Source of the DNA: Amblyomma americanum
Taxonomy: Eukaryota > Arthropoda > Arachnida > Ixodida > Ixodidae
Direction: 5' to 3'
Assembly (NCBI RefSeq): GCF_052857255.1
Contig: NC_135505.1
Span: forward strand, 137,707,779-137,771,778
DNA length: 64,000 nucleotides
In this document: positions 45,101-57,077 of the stretch, one piece after another
How the letters are laid out: each line of letters starts with the position of its first letter
How positions within the stretch are numbered: position 1 is the stretch's first letter
Notes under the pieces: model-generated
The model's input: only the letters and a program-made list of their open reading frames with translations
The model's database searches: none
Told to the model about the DNA's origin: nothing
Made by a program: the position numbers and the translations under genes

Positions 45101-46940
45101 AGACGCTTACAGCGTCTACATAACCTGTTTTCAACAGTGCAGAGAGAAAAGGGAGTTAAGTACAGGCATTTTTCATTTGAGCGCCTAACCACAGCTGTTG
45201 CGAAACCGCTTCTGGTCTTTCCGCTTTTAATTCATTGCGTGAGGGAACGTTGTAGGCTATGGGGACTCCGCTACCCAGCACAGCACTCTTTCATGCAGTT
45301 CGAGACGTAATGGCTGCGAAAAGCATCATCGACGGCGCTAGTGAGGTGGGTTAATAGATCGCCGCCTTCTCATTTGAGCTGCTGCACTGGGACACACGAC
45401 TCAACTGAGCTGGACTGACGTTGATAGGTCAACAGCAATTGACACCACGGAGGAACACCGTTACATTGGTGTTTAAGCCAAATGCAGCACAAGCAAATAA
45501 CTCCCGTTGGAAACAGCCGTGTAACAGGGTCTCTAATTCTTTCAGGGCTTACAGCCGTCGCAATGGCGAGGAGGGGAAAGCAAGCATCCGATTTTTAAAT
45601 TTTTTTTACAGGTCCACTGTTATTTTCCGTTTGATAAGAATTCCGTCAAACTCGGCAAAATTGCAGACTCGTTTGAGGAGATGTTTGATGCCGGTTATTT
45701 TTAGATAAGCGCACTGGATTTGGACATAAAGTCGACATTTAGGCCATGTTCTTCCCTGAAAAAACCATGTTGCTAGAAGCCCGCGTAAGAAGCCGAGAAA
45801 TTTATTCATGTTTTATTTATTTATTTCTTACAACTTCAAAGGCCCCATTAAAGGGGTATTACATGAGGGAGAGGGATTCAGGGCACATAGTTGATTCGAT
45901 GGATTGTTTGAATGATGAAGGGGTCGGAGTGAAGTACGACGGCGTTGGGAAAGTCATTCCAGTCCTTTGCAGTGCGGACAAAAAATGATGACAAGTGAGC
46001 ACTAGTCCGGGCAGGGGGAGGGTAAACGGCCTTCTGGTGGTTCGTGCGTCTGGAGATGAGGCGGGAAAGGCTGATAATACACTTGATCATGGGGTGATAG
46101 TAAAATTTATGAAAAAGGCATAGACTTGCAATAGTACGGCGGCCTGCTAAGTTTATAAATTGAGCATTACGTTTTACTTAAGTGACACTTACATGATAGA
46201 AATAGGACGAGTGGATGAATCTTGCTGAGCGGTTTTGTGTTGCTTCCAGTAAATTTATAAAGTAAGATTTATAAATGTAATAGAACAGTATGTACTTTAT
46301 TTTAGTGAACTGACCTTGAATATGAAACAATTGACTCTGAAGGAATGGTCATAGCCCATTTCCACTAGCTCATCTCTACTAAAACGCCGTCTAATTGAAA
46401 CCGCTTTTCCAAGGCGGTATGCCATTCAGCGAAGAAACAGTCACGCAATTAGCCCTAGAAAATAAGGAGGGTTTGTCGATGCTTTTCAAATACTAAATCC
46501 TTGCTTCTAGAAACACACGTCAAATCATTTTCGCGAGTTTTAAGCTCTCGAGATGAGTAGAACTTTGATATTAACTCCCCATGAAACGAACTTTCTTTTC
46601 CCAGGTCATGTCCTCCTCTAGCGAAACGAAAAGTTCGATGTGAAGCCATGCTTTGCTTATTAAGCCTTGTTTTCATGAGCACATCTCCGATGAAGAGGTA
46701 GCTTGCTTGTGGCCGCTTAAAAGCACGCGCATGAAATCTTTTTTTTATATCCATTCCGTATGCTAGCATTCCTGTTGCATTCAAACAGTTTTCAGAGTGG
46801 TCTGAATGCTTCAGAAGCTTTAAACTCTAGTGTTCCTCAATGCGCAGGTATTAATAGCTTTCGGCGTGAAGATGTCAGTTGTTAAAATCGTTAGCTTGTT
46901 TAACGGAAGCTTTACTTTCATCTCTGGCGATTATTCGCAG
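42179..46940. other. Intergenic between M13-like and galactosyltransferase-like genes
   Basis: It holds a reverse family B SINE remnant (about 42770-42965), a tRNA-like segment (43720-43810, minus) and a LINE end (45806-46100). CATG|GTGAGTGG near 44768 could be the donor of an untranslated first exon of the transferase gene. No other exon is supported. Confidence 0.35.
45806..46100 (-). mobile_element. Non-LTR retrotransposon 3' end (LINE family 5)
   Basis: The minus-strand frame 45878-46090 reads LSSFFVRTAKDWNDFPNAVV, an ORF2 terminus of the W-N-x-L-P type. The 3' UTR ends with an AAATAAATAAATAA tail. Confidence 0.7.
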
Positions 46941-47028
46941 GGGCCACTGTCAAGGCTGCACAGTCGGGGAAGCTCGGAGCTAACAGCCCTTGTTACTGTG
47001 CTCTTCTTTGTGCTGCTCACAATCATGC
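46941..47028 (+). CDS. Galactosyltransferase-like exon 1 (signal anchor)
   Basis: This exon is open between acceptor TTATTCGCAG and donor GTAAGT and ends in phase 1. Joining to exon 2 gives TIMRPEDNRKDLEW. The link to exon 2 rests on matching phase and on the family's need for a signal anchor. The frame is also open upstream to an ATG at about 46872, so the exon may be longer. Confidence 0.6.
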
Positions 47029-50000
47029 GTAAGTTTAGCCCTTATTTGATCTTTTGTTGTTTTTTGTTGTTGTTAGTCTTCATGGCTATGTTGTTCTTTT
47101 ATTTCTTGTGAAGCGCACAACATGTCTTAAAATAGCAAACTGATTTCGAGTTTACACCCGCCGCGGTGGCTCAGTGGTTAGGGCGCTCGACTACTGATCC
47201 GGAGTTCCCGGGTTCGAACCCGACCGTGGGGGCTGCGTTTTTATGGAGGAAAAACGTCAAGACGCCCGTGTGCTGTGTGATGTCAGTGCACGTTAAAGAT
47301 CCCCAGGTGGTCGAAATTATTCCGGAGCCCTCCACTACGGCACCTCCTTCTTCCTTTCCTCTTTAACTCCCTCCCTTATCCCTTCCCTTATGGCGCGGTT
47401 CAGGTGTCCAACGATATTTGAGACAGATACTGCGCCATTTCCTTTCCCCCAAAAAACCAATTATTATTCGAGTTTATCATTTACTGCTCTGCTGTGAACG
47501 CTGTTGGATTGCGTCATCACGCTCCTATTGCGCCCGCTCTGTAATATTGAGGTGACCCCGAGTTCCTGTCTCAGTAGGTTTTGGGTAGCATGTTAGCGAA
47601 AATTCAGAGCGGCAATCCCAAAGCCGAATTTTTTAACAGAAAGCAGATAACTGGCCGAAAGATTGTTTTACTCTAGCGAGCTGCCCATATCCCGAGGCCC
47701 ACACTTTTGAAGCCTTCTTTATCCTCAGCATGCGGCATCTGGATAAACCTAACCACCAGGAACTCAGCGAAGACAAGCAATCAGCTTCTTTTCTCTTACA
47801 ACTATTTTTTTGGTCACCGCGAGGAATGCTTAGCGCATAGCGGAGCAGTGCCCGTACAACGGCGAGAAGTATATGAAAGCACGAATTTTTATGTGTTAAT
47901 TTTTTGCAACGTGGTTTCGATCTAAAAATAGCGGTCACAATGTTTCAGTAACGCATTTAAATGCACACATATTTGACAATGGACGAATGTTGTATTTGTT
48001 CAGGATACTACGATTTATGGTTTAAGGGGGTCGAACGTCCCACAGCGACTCAAGCTATGAGGAACGCCGTGGTGAAGGGCTCCGGAAATTTCGACTACCT
48101 GGGGCTCTTTAACGTGCAGCGACATCGCATAGTACACTGGCCTCTAGTGTTTCGCGGCCGGGATCGAACCCGCGTATTTTGGGTCAACAGGCCAGCACCT
48201 TAACCACCTAGCCACCGCAGCGGCTCAAAGTGCTGTGAAATGACGAGAAGTATAGTTCGCGCCATCTGACGAAAGAAACAATTTTGCTCCACGAGTCCAT
48301 AGCTAATATTTGCGGCTGTCCAGCTTTTTTCAATGCACGAAGTGCCAGTGTTACAATCTTGGGGTGGATTTACGTGAACACTAGGAAAAGCACAGTGGAC
48401 CATTGCGCATCTCCTGTAAAGAGTGAAATCTCAGCAAAATTATAAAGGCAATCTTAAGAATGAAATTCAATGGGACCGGCAGCCAATAAAACGTCCAGCT
48501 TGTCATAAACGGTGTTTTGTTTATCCCGGAGGCCATCTGCTAGAAAATTGTTTTTGACCGGCATCTTCCACCGTTGACCACAGACGTTAATGAAACGTAG
48601 CGCAGCATTTTTTCATGCTTATCAACCAAGGCCCGAAACCACGAATTCTGCTTGTAAAGTCTGCTGTTGCGTGTTTCATCAATGAAAACTGTGTGTATCG
48701 ATTTCTGATTATTCCTGCCCGCCTTTGAAGTCAGCGCGAGGCACCTCGGCTACGATCCACGAGGTTTACTGGTGGTCTCTTCGAGCGCAAAGAAGCAGCA
48801 GTGCTTGAGTAAGTCTCTTTTTGGCATGTTGTATCTCTTAGGTCGCAGTACGAACGTCGTAATTATATAAATATCGTGGCACCGAGCGTCTCAGCCTCGG
48901 TTTGTTCCCTATAATTCTCCTCCGCGCTGTTAACGCAATACTGGCCCTTGTGGGCAATTTTTCTTCTTATCAGCACAAACTTCGGAAATCGAGTGCAGTG
49001 TTTGTAATCAGCTTGCATTTTTTGCAGAGTTTCTAAAGGGTATTCCCGCGAAAAGCAAACTTTCCATGGCCATAGTGTCGCAGCAGCTTACCAGTCGCTA
49101 GTGAAAAATAATGCTGGCATTTTTTTTAGTGCTTACTCATTGGCGTCGATCGTATGCTCGATGACACTTGGCTATGACAAAGAGAATAGCACGCTATGCA
49201 CACCCGGCCAAATGTTAAACTGGCCTGAGTGTTGCATCCCTAATTGCACCTTGTAGAAAGCTTCTCTCGGCTAAGCCGGTGGCATATTCATGCTGTAATT
49301 TTAAGCGTGTTGAGGCAATTGGTGGTCTATTTTTTTTCATATTATGCTTGATTGTAGCACTTTTCTGATTGGATCAAAATTATAAGAAAATCACACCGTT
49401 TGCAGCAGCGTAGAGCTAAAACAAGCGGCACACGCAGCAATTGTTCTGGTTCATGTCGCCTCTTTCTCTGGTTAAACTACCCCTCCTTATGTGGTAGACA
49501 AGTCGTTTACCCACAGTAAGCGCGATTGCGCCACCAAAATCATTGCTACGTATCCCTCTTGTTTTGGCTCTTCGTAGCCACGGACACTGAAGATTACTAA
49601 TAATTTTGATTTATACGGGCAATTACTCCACTCAAGCATAATATAAAAAAGGACCACCAAATGCCACCACATGCCTAAGATTACATCATGCATATGCCAG
49701 CGGCAGTAGAGACGAGAGAAGAAGCGTTTTACAAGGTGCAATTAGGGATGCAAAAATAACGCCAGTCAAAGATTTGGCCAGGTGTACAGTGCACTTTAAC
49801 CGCGCTCGTCATATAGTGGAGTTGCAATGTAGCGTCCGGAATCCGTGGTGCGTTTTAGGGTTGAATCATGGTATGTTATGTGAAGTTTAACATTCCGATT
49901 AAAACACCGGCTATGAGGACGTAGCGGAGGCTCTGGATTAATGTAGACCACCTGAGATTCTCTAACAGTCGAGTTGGTGAAGAATGATACTGGTAAAACA

Positions 50001-53000
50001 GCACGAAAACTGATAGACAAGAAGAAAAGAAGACACGCAACAAGTCGTCGTCGTGTGTCTCCCTAATGGGCGCATGCAGTCCGTCACCCAAGTGCCACTC
50101 ACAGTGGACCCTACGTTAGGTCCTTAAGTCTGCTAGAGGCAGCAGAGACGTGCAATGATATTCTTATTTGCCTATTTAGACGCTGTTACTGTTTTAGACA
50201 AACTCTAAACTGCCCGAACACTTGGTCACCACACTGTACATGCACAGAATTTTACTTCGGTCTCATCCAAAGACGCCATCATGCAATGAACTATTGCGTT
50301 ACAACCCTTTTCAATGACCGCACTCTTTCCTAGCACACTGCTGTCACCTTTACTCCCCAGTTCCCTGCCATACGAAGAGTAGCATGTCAGCCGTAATATT
50401 CATGCCGGCTAAAATCTGTTTTTCATTGAAGGGCTCTCTCTCTTTCTCTCATAATGGGCGGTGGCATCGCAGAGCATACGGGCGTTTTGTAGCAATACCT
50501 ACATTACGGTAGCATTTCGAGCGTTCAGCGTGGCGGCGCCGTGGCGGTGGTGGCGCTGCCACCCTGTGGCTGCTGCGCCACCATGCTGTCACGTGGTTGG
50601 TCACGTGGTGTGGAGCAGCGGCCGGCGGCGCGGCGCCGTGGCTGATCACGTGGTTCGTCACGTGGTTGGTCACGTGACCAATTTGCACTCGGCCAGCTGC
50701 AGCTATCGCGTCACTCCAGGTTTAACCAAAGCTAAAGCACCGCCAATTTTTTTGATATTTCGATTCCAACGAAATACGAGCGCAGCAGCAGGGATTTTGG
50801 AACCCGCAGTCTTAGAACCAATAACCAAGAGCTGAAGCCACAGAGCCACCTTATCAGGTAGGTGCCATTTCATTAACGCAGGTTCCTGTAACAGAGAGTA
50901 CGGTGCTGTGCGGCGCGGCACAGTGCAGGAAAACCTTAATGCAGGGAAAGGTTGTTCTGCTCAGTGAACGAATGAAATGTTCGAGCAATAGGAGTCGGAC
51001 GAGTGACGACGTCCACAAGTGTCAATGAACGCCGTCCGTTGTCTTTCCCCGAATTCCTTTCATGCTAACATATTCCTCAACATGTCTTTACCTCATCACA
51101 ACGTCGTTATATGTGAAGCAAAAAGTAAACGTTCACAAATTTTAAATGTTAGCAAATGCTGTCTGGCTGGAAAGGTTTCAGCTTTACTATAAAATTTTGT
51201 TCCATTAACCAAAAGGGCAGAGAGTTCCTGCGGCAACATCTTTGTAATGGGTGGGAGAAAAAAAAACAATTAATCAGCTGAAAAGTGTTGTTTTTCCTCA
51301 CTTTATAGAAACAAAACACCTCATAGTTTCGTTTTTCCGACAGCAAGGGACCAGCTCTACATTTTAAATAATTCTCTCTCTTGGATGTCACAAGCCGACT
51401 GCGCTAGAAGCGGCGAATTCGGATTGAAGGCTGTCTATATACCAATGTAGGGCAAAATATTAACAGCAGTAATGAAAGTAGCTCTGTGATGTTAATCGTG
51501 AAGCAGGTCCCGAAGACAACCGCAAAGACCTCGAATGGCGTGCTGCTCCGAACGAGTCGGAGAGGAACTTCTTCTTCCTCGAGACTGCCGGTGCGTCCTG
51601 CATCAACGACCGGGCAGCATGCTCCATCGAGTCGGCGGCGCTTCGGAATCCAGACTACACCGTGTGGCTGCTTACCATCCTCGACATGCGTGGCTGCAGG
51701 TGAGCCAGACAGGAAGAAAATCGAGGCGCTCGGGAAAAGAAAGACCTCAACTGTACGCCTCCTGCCTTGAGTAAAAGGGGACATACATAATTAGTTGAAT
51801 GTGGCCAATTAAGCGCCCAATGGGACGAATTAGGGTCACAATGTGCACAATTAGACGAAATGATCCATGTGAACCAGTCTCATGTTTGCTTCAGAACGGG
51901 ATCTCTGAATCCCGGGAGCTGGGAGACCATTCTGTCAGCTGATTGTTCCAGTCCCGGCATTGCAGAAAGAGTTCCTTGACCTTTTTTAGCTCACTACTGT
52001 GTTCAGTGCTCGATGCTTTTTTTATGACAACTGTTTCACTTCCTAAGCCTCCACAACTTTTGTTGGTGTAGCACCCTTGGCGTTCGAACGACATGTTTTT
52101 CTAAATAATCTTTAGGAAAATAGGAAGCCTTGACCACGAACATGTCATATGCAATAGAACACTGCATTGGGCGTATCGAAAGATTGTTTTTGTTCCAAGT
52201 GCACGCCAACAAATGCTTCCGCTCCTAACAGTGAATTTCAATCGCCTCTGTATGCTCCCTATGAAACTTAGAACGACTTGGTTGTAGGCCAGTTGGTAGG
52301 ACATCGTGAGGAGCAAAACCAGTCAGTCCCGTCCTGTTTTGCGGTTTTTCGCCTCACGACTCCCTATGAAAGTGGTTACTGCTATTAAGAAGAGCACTGC
52401 GGGGTGTGCGGTAGAAAGCATGAGTTTACATGAAAATTACCTTCTCATATAGAAACATATACAACGAAGTAACTAAACTAACTCTAAAACGAAAACGTGC
52501 AGTAGAACATTACACGCCAGTTTTTTTGTTCTTTTCTACTCAGGTTCCTTGAAAATTTGCGCTACCTGCCAAATTTTAGGTTGCTCAACATAGACTTGAA
52601 CACACTGGTAAGAGACAGCGTGCTTGTGCACTGGTACATCAAGGACGACTGGATCCGCAGCCCCTTTCGGATCAACCATCTTAGTGACGCCCTACGGCTG
52701 CTCATACTGTGGAGGTACGGTGGTGTCTACGCAGACATGGACGTCCTCATCCTCAGAAGTTTCGGCAAGCTTCGCAACGTCCTGGCGCGAGAGCACTTTC
52801 CCGACCTTGGCAACAGTGTCATGGTATTCGAAAGAAAACACCCTTTCCTGCTTCGCTGCCTCGAGGAGTTTTCTTGGACGTATAAGTAAGTATTTCAGAG
52901 ATCGTTGGCTTATCTGGAGTGGATAAGTCATCGTGGCACATGACAATATGGTCTTTTATAGACGGTGACAAAGTCTCCCCACTTTCTACAAAGTGTAGCC

Positions 53001-54012
53001 ATCGAGGTGGCTTAGCGGTTATAGTGCTCGACTGTTGATTCGAAAGACGCGGGTTCGACAGTGGCCACAGAGGTCGCATTTAGATGGAGACGAAATGCTA
53101 GAGGACCTTGTATTGGCGATGTCAGCACACGTTAAAGAACCCCAGATGGTCGAATTATCTGGAGCACTCCACTACGACGTCCGTCATAGCCAGAGTCGCT
53201 TTACAGCGTTAGACCCCTATTAACAAAACGAAACCTGCTCGTTTTCGTCGCGTGTTCTTGGGCTCAGGAGTCGAACGCCATAGCAACTAAGCCACCGCAA
53301 GGGTGCGAGTGTTCGTGCGTACGTGTGCTGAGAACGGCGGTGGGGGGAGCTGCACCATGGGTCATGAGAGACGCTATGCATAGAGGGCTCAGAATTAATG
53401 CACACCTTGCGCTTTCGAAACCTTACTCAACTGCGCAAAGCTGTTCGGCTTTGAATTCCGTCTTTATTCGAATGCAAATCTCAAATTACCCTAGACTGAA
53501 GTGGAGCTGCAGCGACCAGGATTTGTTCCCCAGACCTTGGGCTCGACAGTCAAGCACCAAAGTCACTTAGCCACAACAGCCGGTAATGGATATACATAGT
53601 AAACGATGACGAAGATATTGAATTCTCAAGACAGTGTCTACAAGTTCATTCTACCTGTGACTGGCGCAGGTCTCACAAGTGGGCTCACAACGGACCCCGA
53701 CTCCTGGAGCGCGTGCTCGCATGGTTCTGCCCCCGGAACCTGCTGGGAAAGATTCCACTCGTCGAGTGTTCGGGAGTCACTGTGCTTCCCAGCGTTTCTT
53801 TCTACCCCGTGAGCTACTTGGAGTGGCAGAAAGCCTTCTTCAGAAACGCGACGGTGGCTGTCATGCGAGCCACGACCGAGAGCTATGCGCTGCACCTCTG
53901 GAACTCTTACAGTCGGTCAGCCGAAGTGCAGCGCGGCTCTGCGTATGACGTGCTGCGCAAGGCCCTGTGTCCCAAAACTTACGCCCTGCTAAAGAAGCAG
54001 AACTTGGTTTGA
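46941..54012 (+). CDS. Alpha-1,4-galactosyltransferase-like (A4GALT/GT32 family) protein, four exons seen
   Basis: Exons 46941-47028, 51507-51699, 52544-52885 and 53670-54012 join in phase (321 codons). Exon 1 supplies a membrane anchor (ELTALVTVLFFVLLTIM) as expected for a Golgi type II enzyme. Exon 2 carries NFFFLETAG and the family signature CSIESAALRNPDYTVWLL (CSVESAARTHP in human A4GALT). Exon 3 has LSDALRLLILWRYGGVYADMDV, containing the DxD metal/UDP-sugar motif. Exon 4 has HNGPRLLERV and HLWNSYS and ends after CPKTY. Such enzymes add galactose (or a related sugar) in alpha linkage to glycolipids or glycoproteins. The start codon is not settled: it may be the in-frame ATG at about 46872 or lie in an upstream exon. 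Confidence 0.88.
47158..47468 (+). repeat. Ruka-type SINE, full length, forward
   Basis: The head GCCGCGGTGGCTCAGTGG with A and B boxes (GGTTCGAACCC) is followed by the linker GTTTTTATGGAGGAAAAACG, core and tail ending in CCAATTATTATT. It is the best reference copy, in transferase intron 1. Confidence 0.94.
48012..48224 (-). repeat. tRNA-derived SINE, family A
   Basis: Reverse copy from GATTTATGGTTTAAGGGGG to CTAGCCACCGCAGCGGC, with a small deletion before the head. Confidence 0.82.
48225..51506. other. Galactosyltransferase-like intron 1, distal part
   Basis: No exon is seen. A CACGTG-rich stretch at 50590-50680 (repeated CACGTGGTTGGTCACGTG words) is GC-rich and looks like part of an old repeat. 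Confidence 0.35.
51507..51699 (+). CDS. Galactosyltransferase-like exon 2
   Basis: This exon reads FFFLETAGASCINDRAACSI and LRNPDYTVWLLTILDMRGC, clear counterparts of the A4GALT N-terminal catalytic region. It ends at donor GTGAGC. The acceptor AAGCAG has a poor pyrimidine tract. Confidence 0.85.
52544..52885 (+). CDS. Galactosyltransferase-like exon 3 (DxD motif)
   Basis: The exon lies between acceptor TTTTCTACTCAG and donor GTAAGT. It contains LSDALRLLILWRYGG then VYADMDVLIL, the DxD sugar-nucleotide site (YLDTD in vertebrate A4GALT), and NSVMVFERKHPFLLRC (FLAFERRHEFMALC in human). Confidence 0.93.
52997..53220 (+). repeat. tRNA-derived SINE, family A, forward
   Basis: The head GGTGGCTTAGCGGTTATAGT and GGGTTCGACAG are followed by the core (ATGTCAGCACACGTTAAAG) and tail ending in TTAGACCCCTATTAAC. 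Confidence 0.75.
53670..54012 (+). CDS. Galactosyltransferase-like exon 4 (C-terminal Gb3-synthase-like region)
   Basis: This exon begins after CTGGCGCAG. It encodes HKWAHNGPRLLERVLAWFC, then VLPSVSFYPVSYLEWQKAFF and YALHLWNSYS, matching the C-terminal region of A4GALT-type enzymes. The stop is TGA at 54010. A Ruka tail fragment begins about 45 bases downstream. Confidence 0.92.
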
Positions 54013-54056
54013 ACGTGCGAAGTGCTGGGCACGGAAAGTGCGCTGAAACGGCGACG

Positions 54057-54185
54057 GGACTACGGCACCTCAATCTTTCTTTCTTCTTTCACTCCCTCCT
54101 TTATCCCTTCCCTTACGGCGCGGTTCAAGTGTCCGCCGATATGTGAGACAGATACTGCGCCATTTAATTTCCCTAAAAACCAATT
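54057..54185 (+). repeat. Ruka-type SINE tail fragment
   Basis: Only the 3' half (CTACGGCACCTCAATC ... GCGCCATTTAATTTCCC) is present. It runs straight into an ATT microsatellite. Confidence 0.85.
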
Positions 54186-54229
54186 ATTATTATTATTATT
54201 ATTCTTATTATTATCATTATTAATATTAA

Positions 54230-54315
<86 letters not shown>

Positions 54316-54316
54316 G
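54181..54316. repeat. ATT microsatellite
   Basis: About 130 bases of ATT/TTA triplets expanded from the SINE's AT-rich 3' end. It produces artificial poly-Ile and poly-Leu frames. Confidence 0.97.
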
Positions 54317-55139
54317 AGTGTACATGCCATTTGGCAATATTTCTCGGATTACTCGGATCTCACAGAGTGTATGGTTCCCCGTTGTGGCAACCAGCAATCT
54401 GTGCATTTCTTAATGACGTATTCTTTTCCTTTGCATGGGAAATGCACAAGGCCAGGGCGTGTAATATACAGAGCAGGAAATGATGTTCGCGTTTGGCAAC
54501 AGAGTTGAGAACAAGAGAAAGGAAAATAAGTAGAGGCCGGTATATAGAGAGTCTGTCTGTGGGTCTATAAAATTAAGAAGTCTGTGGAGACAGGATGGCC
54601 GTAGGGGCTGTGAGGTATGATAAATGGGAGATTAGTGGGAGTGTCCTTTGTCCTGCAGCGGCCGAAAGCTTGAGCTGTTGAGGGAGATGACGGTCTTCTT
54701 CCTCCTGTTTTATCAGATTGTCAGAATCGAGAAGAGTTATCCGCCAAAATAACGAACAGGAAATGTTTGCTGCATCTGGAGGCAGCTGAGAGGTTGGCTA
54801 TAAACAGAAATTTAGCGTGCGCGGTAAATTTAGACAAACGTATAAAAAAAGCATTCAAGTACTAGAAAACTAAAGCTAGAAAACAGAATCGGGGCATGAG
54901 TTTCATAACACCCCAACCATACTGCTACATGTTTCTATCCTATCACCCACTGAGGTATCGCAGGTTCCCACAGGTTTGCCGAATAACTATGAAACGAAGT
55001 ATAGGCTCATACTATGTAGGCACAGAAAAGCGTATAGTGGACCACGACATCCGAATGGGGTGTATTCGTGGCGACTTTGGTCGCTCGGACCGCTGGGAGG
55101 AGCTCCCAGCGGTCCGAGCTCCCAGCGGTGGGCATTGTG

Positions 55140-55396
55140 CGGCTGAGGTTGCTCTTCCCGAGCGACCAATCATTAATTTATCTGCCACCTGCACGGTGGG
55201 CAGTTTGCTGGCTATCTAGTGGGCATGTTGTGACGACAACGCTAGGTAACGTGAGCTAGGTGGCTCACCTGCCTCCTAGGTTGCTCTCTGGGGGCCACCT
55301 CCCAGAATCACGCGCGTGATGTTTCGCTCCCAGCACCGACAACGTCGACACCGTATTTTCTGGGGAAGAGGCCTTTAACGCTATCGTATTATAAAG
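55140..55396 (+). repeat. SINE family B, 3' part
   Basis: It runs from GAGGTTGCTCTTCCCGAGCG through CCACCTGCACGGTGGGCAG to GCCTTTAACGCTATCG. A local inverted repeat of CCGCTGGGAGGAGCTCCCAG lies just upstream (about 55090). Confidence 0.7.
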
Positions 55397-56160
55397 GGCT
55401 ATAAAATTATTTCCTTTGTGCAAGCAAAAGTTCGAAATGAAGAAAAAGGTAATTTTGTAACGACGTTACAAAGATTAACATAAACGAACTTGAAAAAGGA
55501 TTGACACTTATTGCAGGAGTGAGGAGGACATTTCTTGTACTGAGATCGTTGTTTGGAGATATACAGCCTCAAAGAGAGCACCTGTACGTTGCTCGCTAAT
55601 TCTCATTCGAATGCGGCGAATCCAGCGCAGGGCGCGGTTACACACCGCAACCCCGGCGAACGTCGGCCGTAGTGCGGTGGACTTATGAAATGTGTGCGAG
55701 ACTGGATGCTTCCGGATTTCATGGAGCAGCAGACACGTCCTACGAAAAGAAATACATGTCCTGGCCTAGAGTGTCTGACGCGAATCTTGTCATTGCGGCC
55801 AACCTGGGTTGTCAGAGCAAACACGACGGCGGCGGATTCGATCCGCTGGATACCATTAGTTCTTTTCAACTCTGGTAGTGGCTGGATGATTACACGTCTC
55901 CTTCAAGAGGATTATATATGTGCATGCTCTTGGATACTTTCTGCTAGTGTGATTCACACAGAATCTAAAGCAGCCTGCGTTGCCAAAGCATATTTAGTGC
56001 ACAATTTACAGCAATCAAGGGCGAATATGAGATGGTGAAGAAAGGACTTTCCTCACCTTTGAATCCTTCATTTGCACAAACCTCCTAGAAAAAGATAACT
56101 CGTCAGTAGAGCAGTTAAAAGAGATGACGTGCGGGTGTGCAAAAAAAATTGGATGATATA

Positions 56161-56702
56161 CTTAGGCCCCGCCTTAAGAGTGTGACGCCATACCGATAAT
56201 GGGTTAATGCCCATATAAATGGAATTGGTAGATCGATCCTTTACACTCATAGATCCCTGGGAGTCTTCATCCCAATCCAGGCGCAGTGGTGCAGCGGTTA
56301 AGCGAAGCGCCACAGCCCTGCGGTGGCACTTGATGCCATTGATGGAGCTTCTGAGACCCAGGTTTCTTTTTCCGGGCAACCTCTCGCGACAAGTCATTAA
56401 TTTAACTGCCAGTTGCTACGGTGGGCAGTTTGGGACCAATCCGGTAGGGAAGTTGTGATGACGCCGCAAGGTCGTGGGACATAGAATAACGTGACGAAGT
56501 CACGTGGCCGGCCCATTTTTAGACCACGGCAGGTTGCGCAAGGCCGAGCAAAATGTTTCGCCGCAGGTTCGCCGTAGGGTGGACCCTCTGGATGGATAGA
56601 GTGGCCACCTGCGCAGCCCTACTCAGCTCAATTTTTCGGTCATAACGCTGACTACGACGCCGGATTTTGTGCACAACGGCAGCCTTAACGCCATCGCGTT
56701 CA
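56161..56702 (+). repeat. SINE family B, longest copy
   Basis: It starts CTTAGGCCCCGCCTTAAGAG and contains CAGGCGCAGTGGTGCAGCGG (A-box-like). It ends CCTTAACGCCATCGCGTTC. It is a useful reference for the family. Confidence 0.75.
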
Positions 56703-57011
56703 AACTGAAGGTGCGTCAACTTTTGTCCTTTAACTTAAACCAGGGAATAGTATTTCAACCATACTTTTGTAACCGAGTGGTCACAACGCAAACGTCTCTA
56801 AAAAAAAATCAATGACAATTTACGCTCTGTGTACCAGGAGCATATTGATTACAATGATGATTCATGCGTTTAACACCATGACGTGCGCACTCCGAAGGCG
56901 AGACAAGTTTTTACATTAGGCTGCGCCGGCATTCAGTGGATGTGACTGATATAGACGGAAAAAAGAAATTAAAGGCCTATAGTCTGTGTAAATGATAGCA
57001 CCAAACAGCTC

Positions 57012-57077
57012 ATAACGACAGACTCGGTTTTAATTACAGCCACTAGTGGTTGTAATTAAAACCGAGTCTGTCGTTAT
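57012..57077. repeat. 66-bp near-perfect palindrome
   Basis: The two 33-base arms differ at one position. Each begins ATAACGACAGACTCGGTTTT and they meet at ACTAGT with no loop. No gene is attached to it. Confidence 0.95.

Noticed and set aside
47158..47235. tRNA-like sequence with A and B boxes
   Set aside because: It is the head of a Ruka SINE with the usual linker and tail.
51404..51784. 126-codon minus-strand frame with a hydrophobic end
   Set aside because: It lies antisense to transferase exon 2, which has clear family motifs and splice sites.
54173..54406. Minus-strand frame with long poly-Ile
   Set aside because: It is the translation of an ATT microsatellite at a SINE tail, not a gene.
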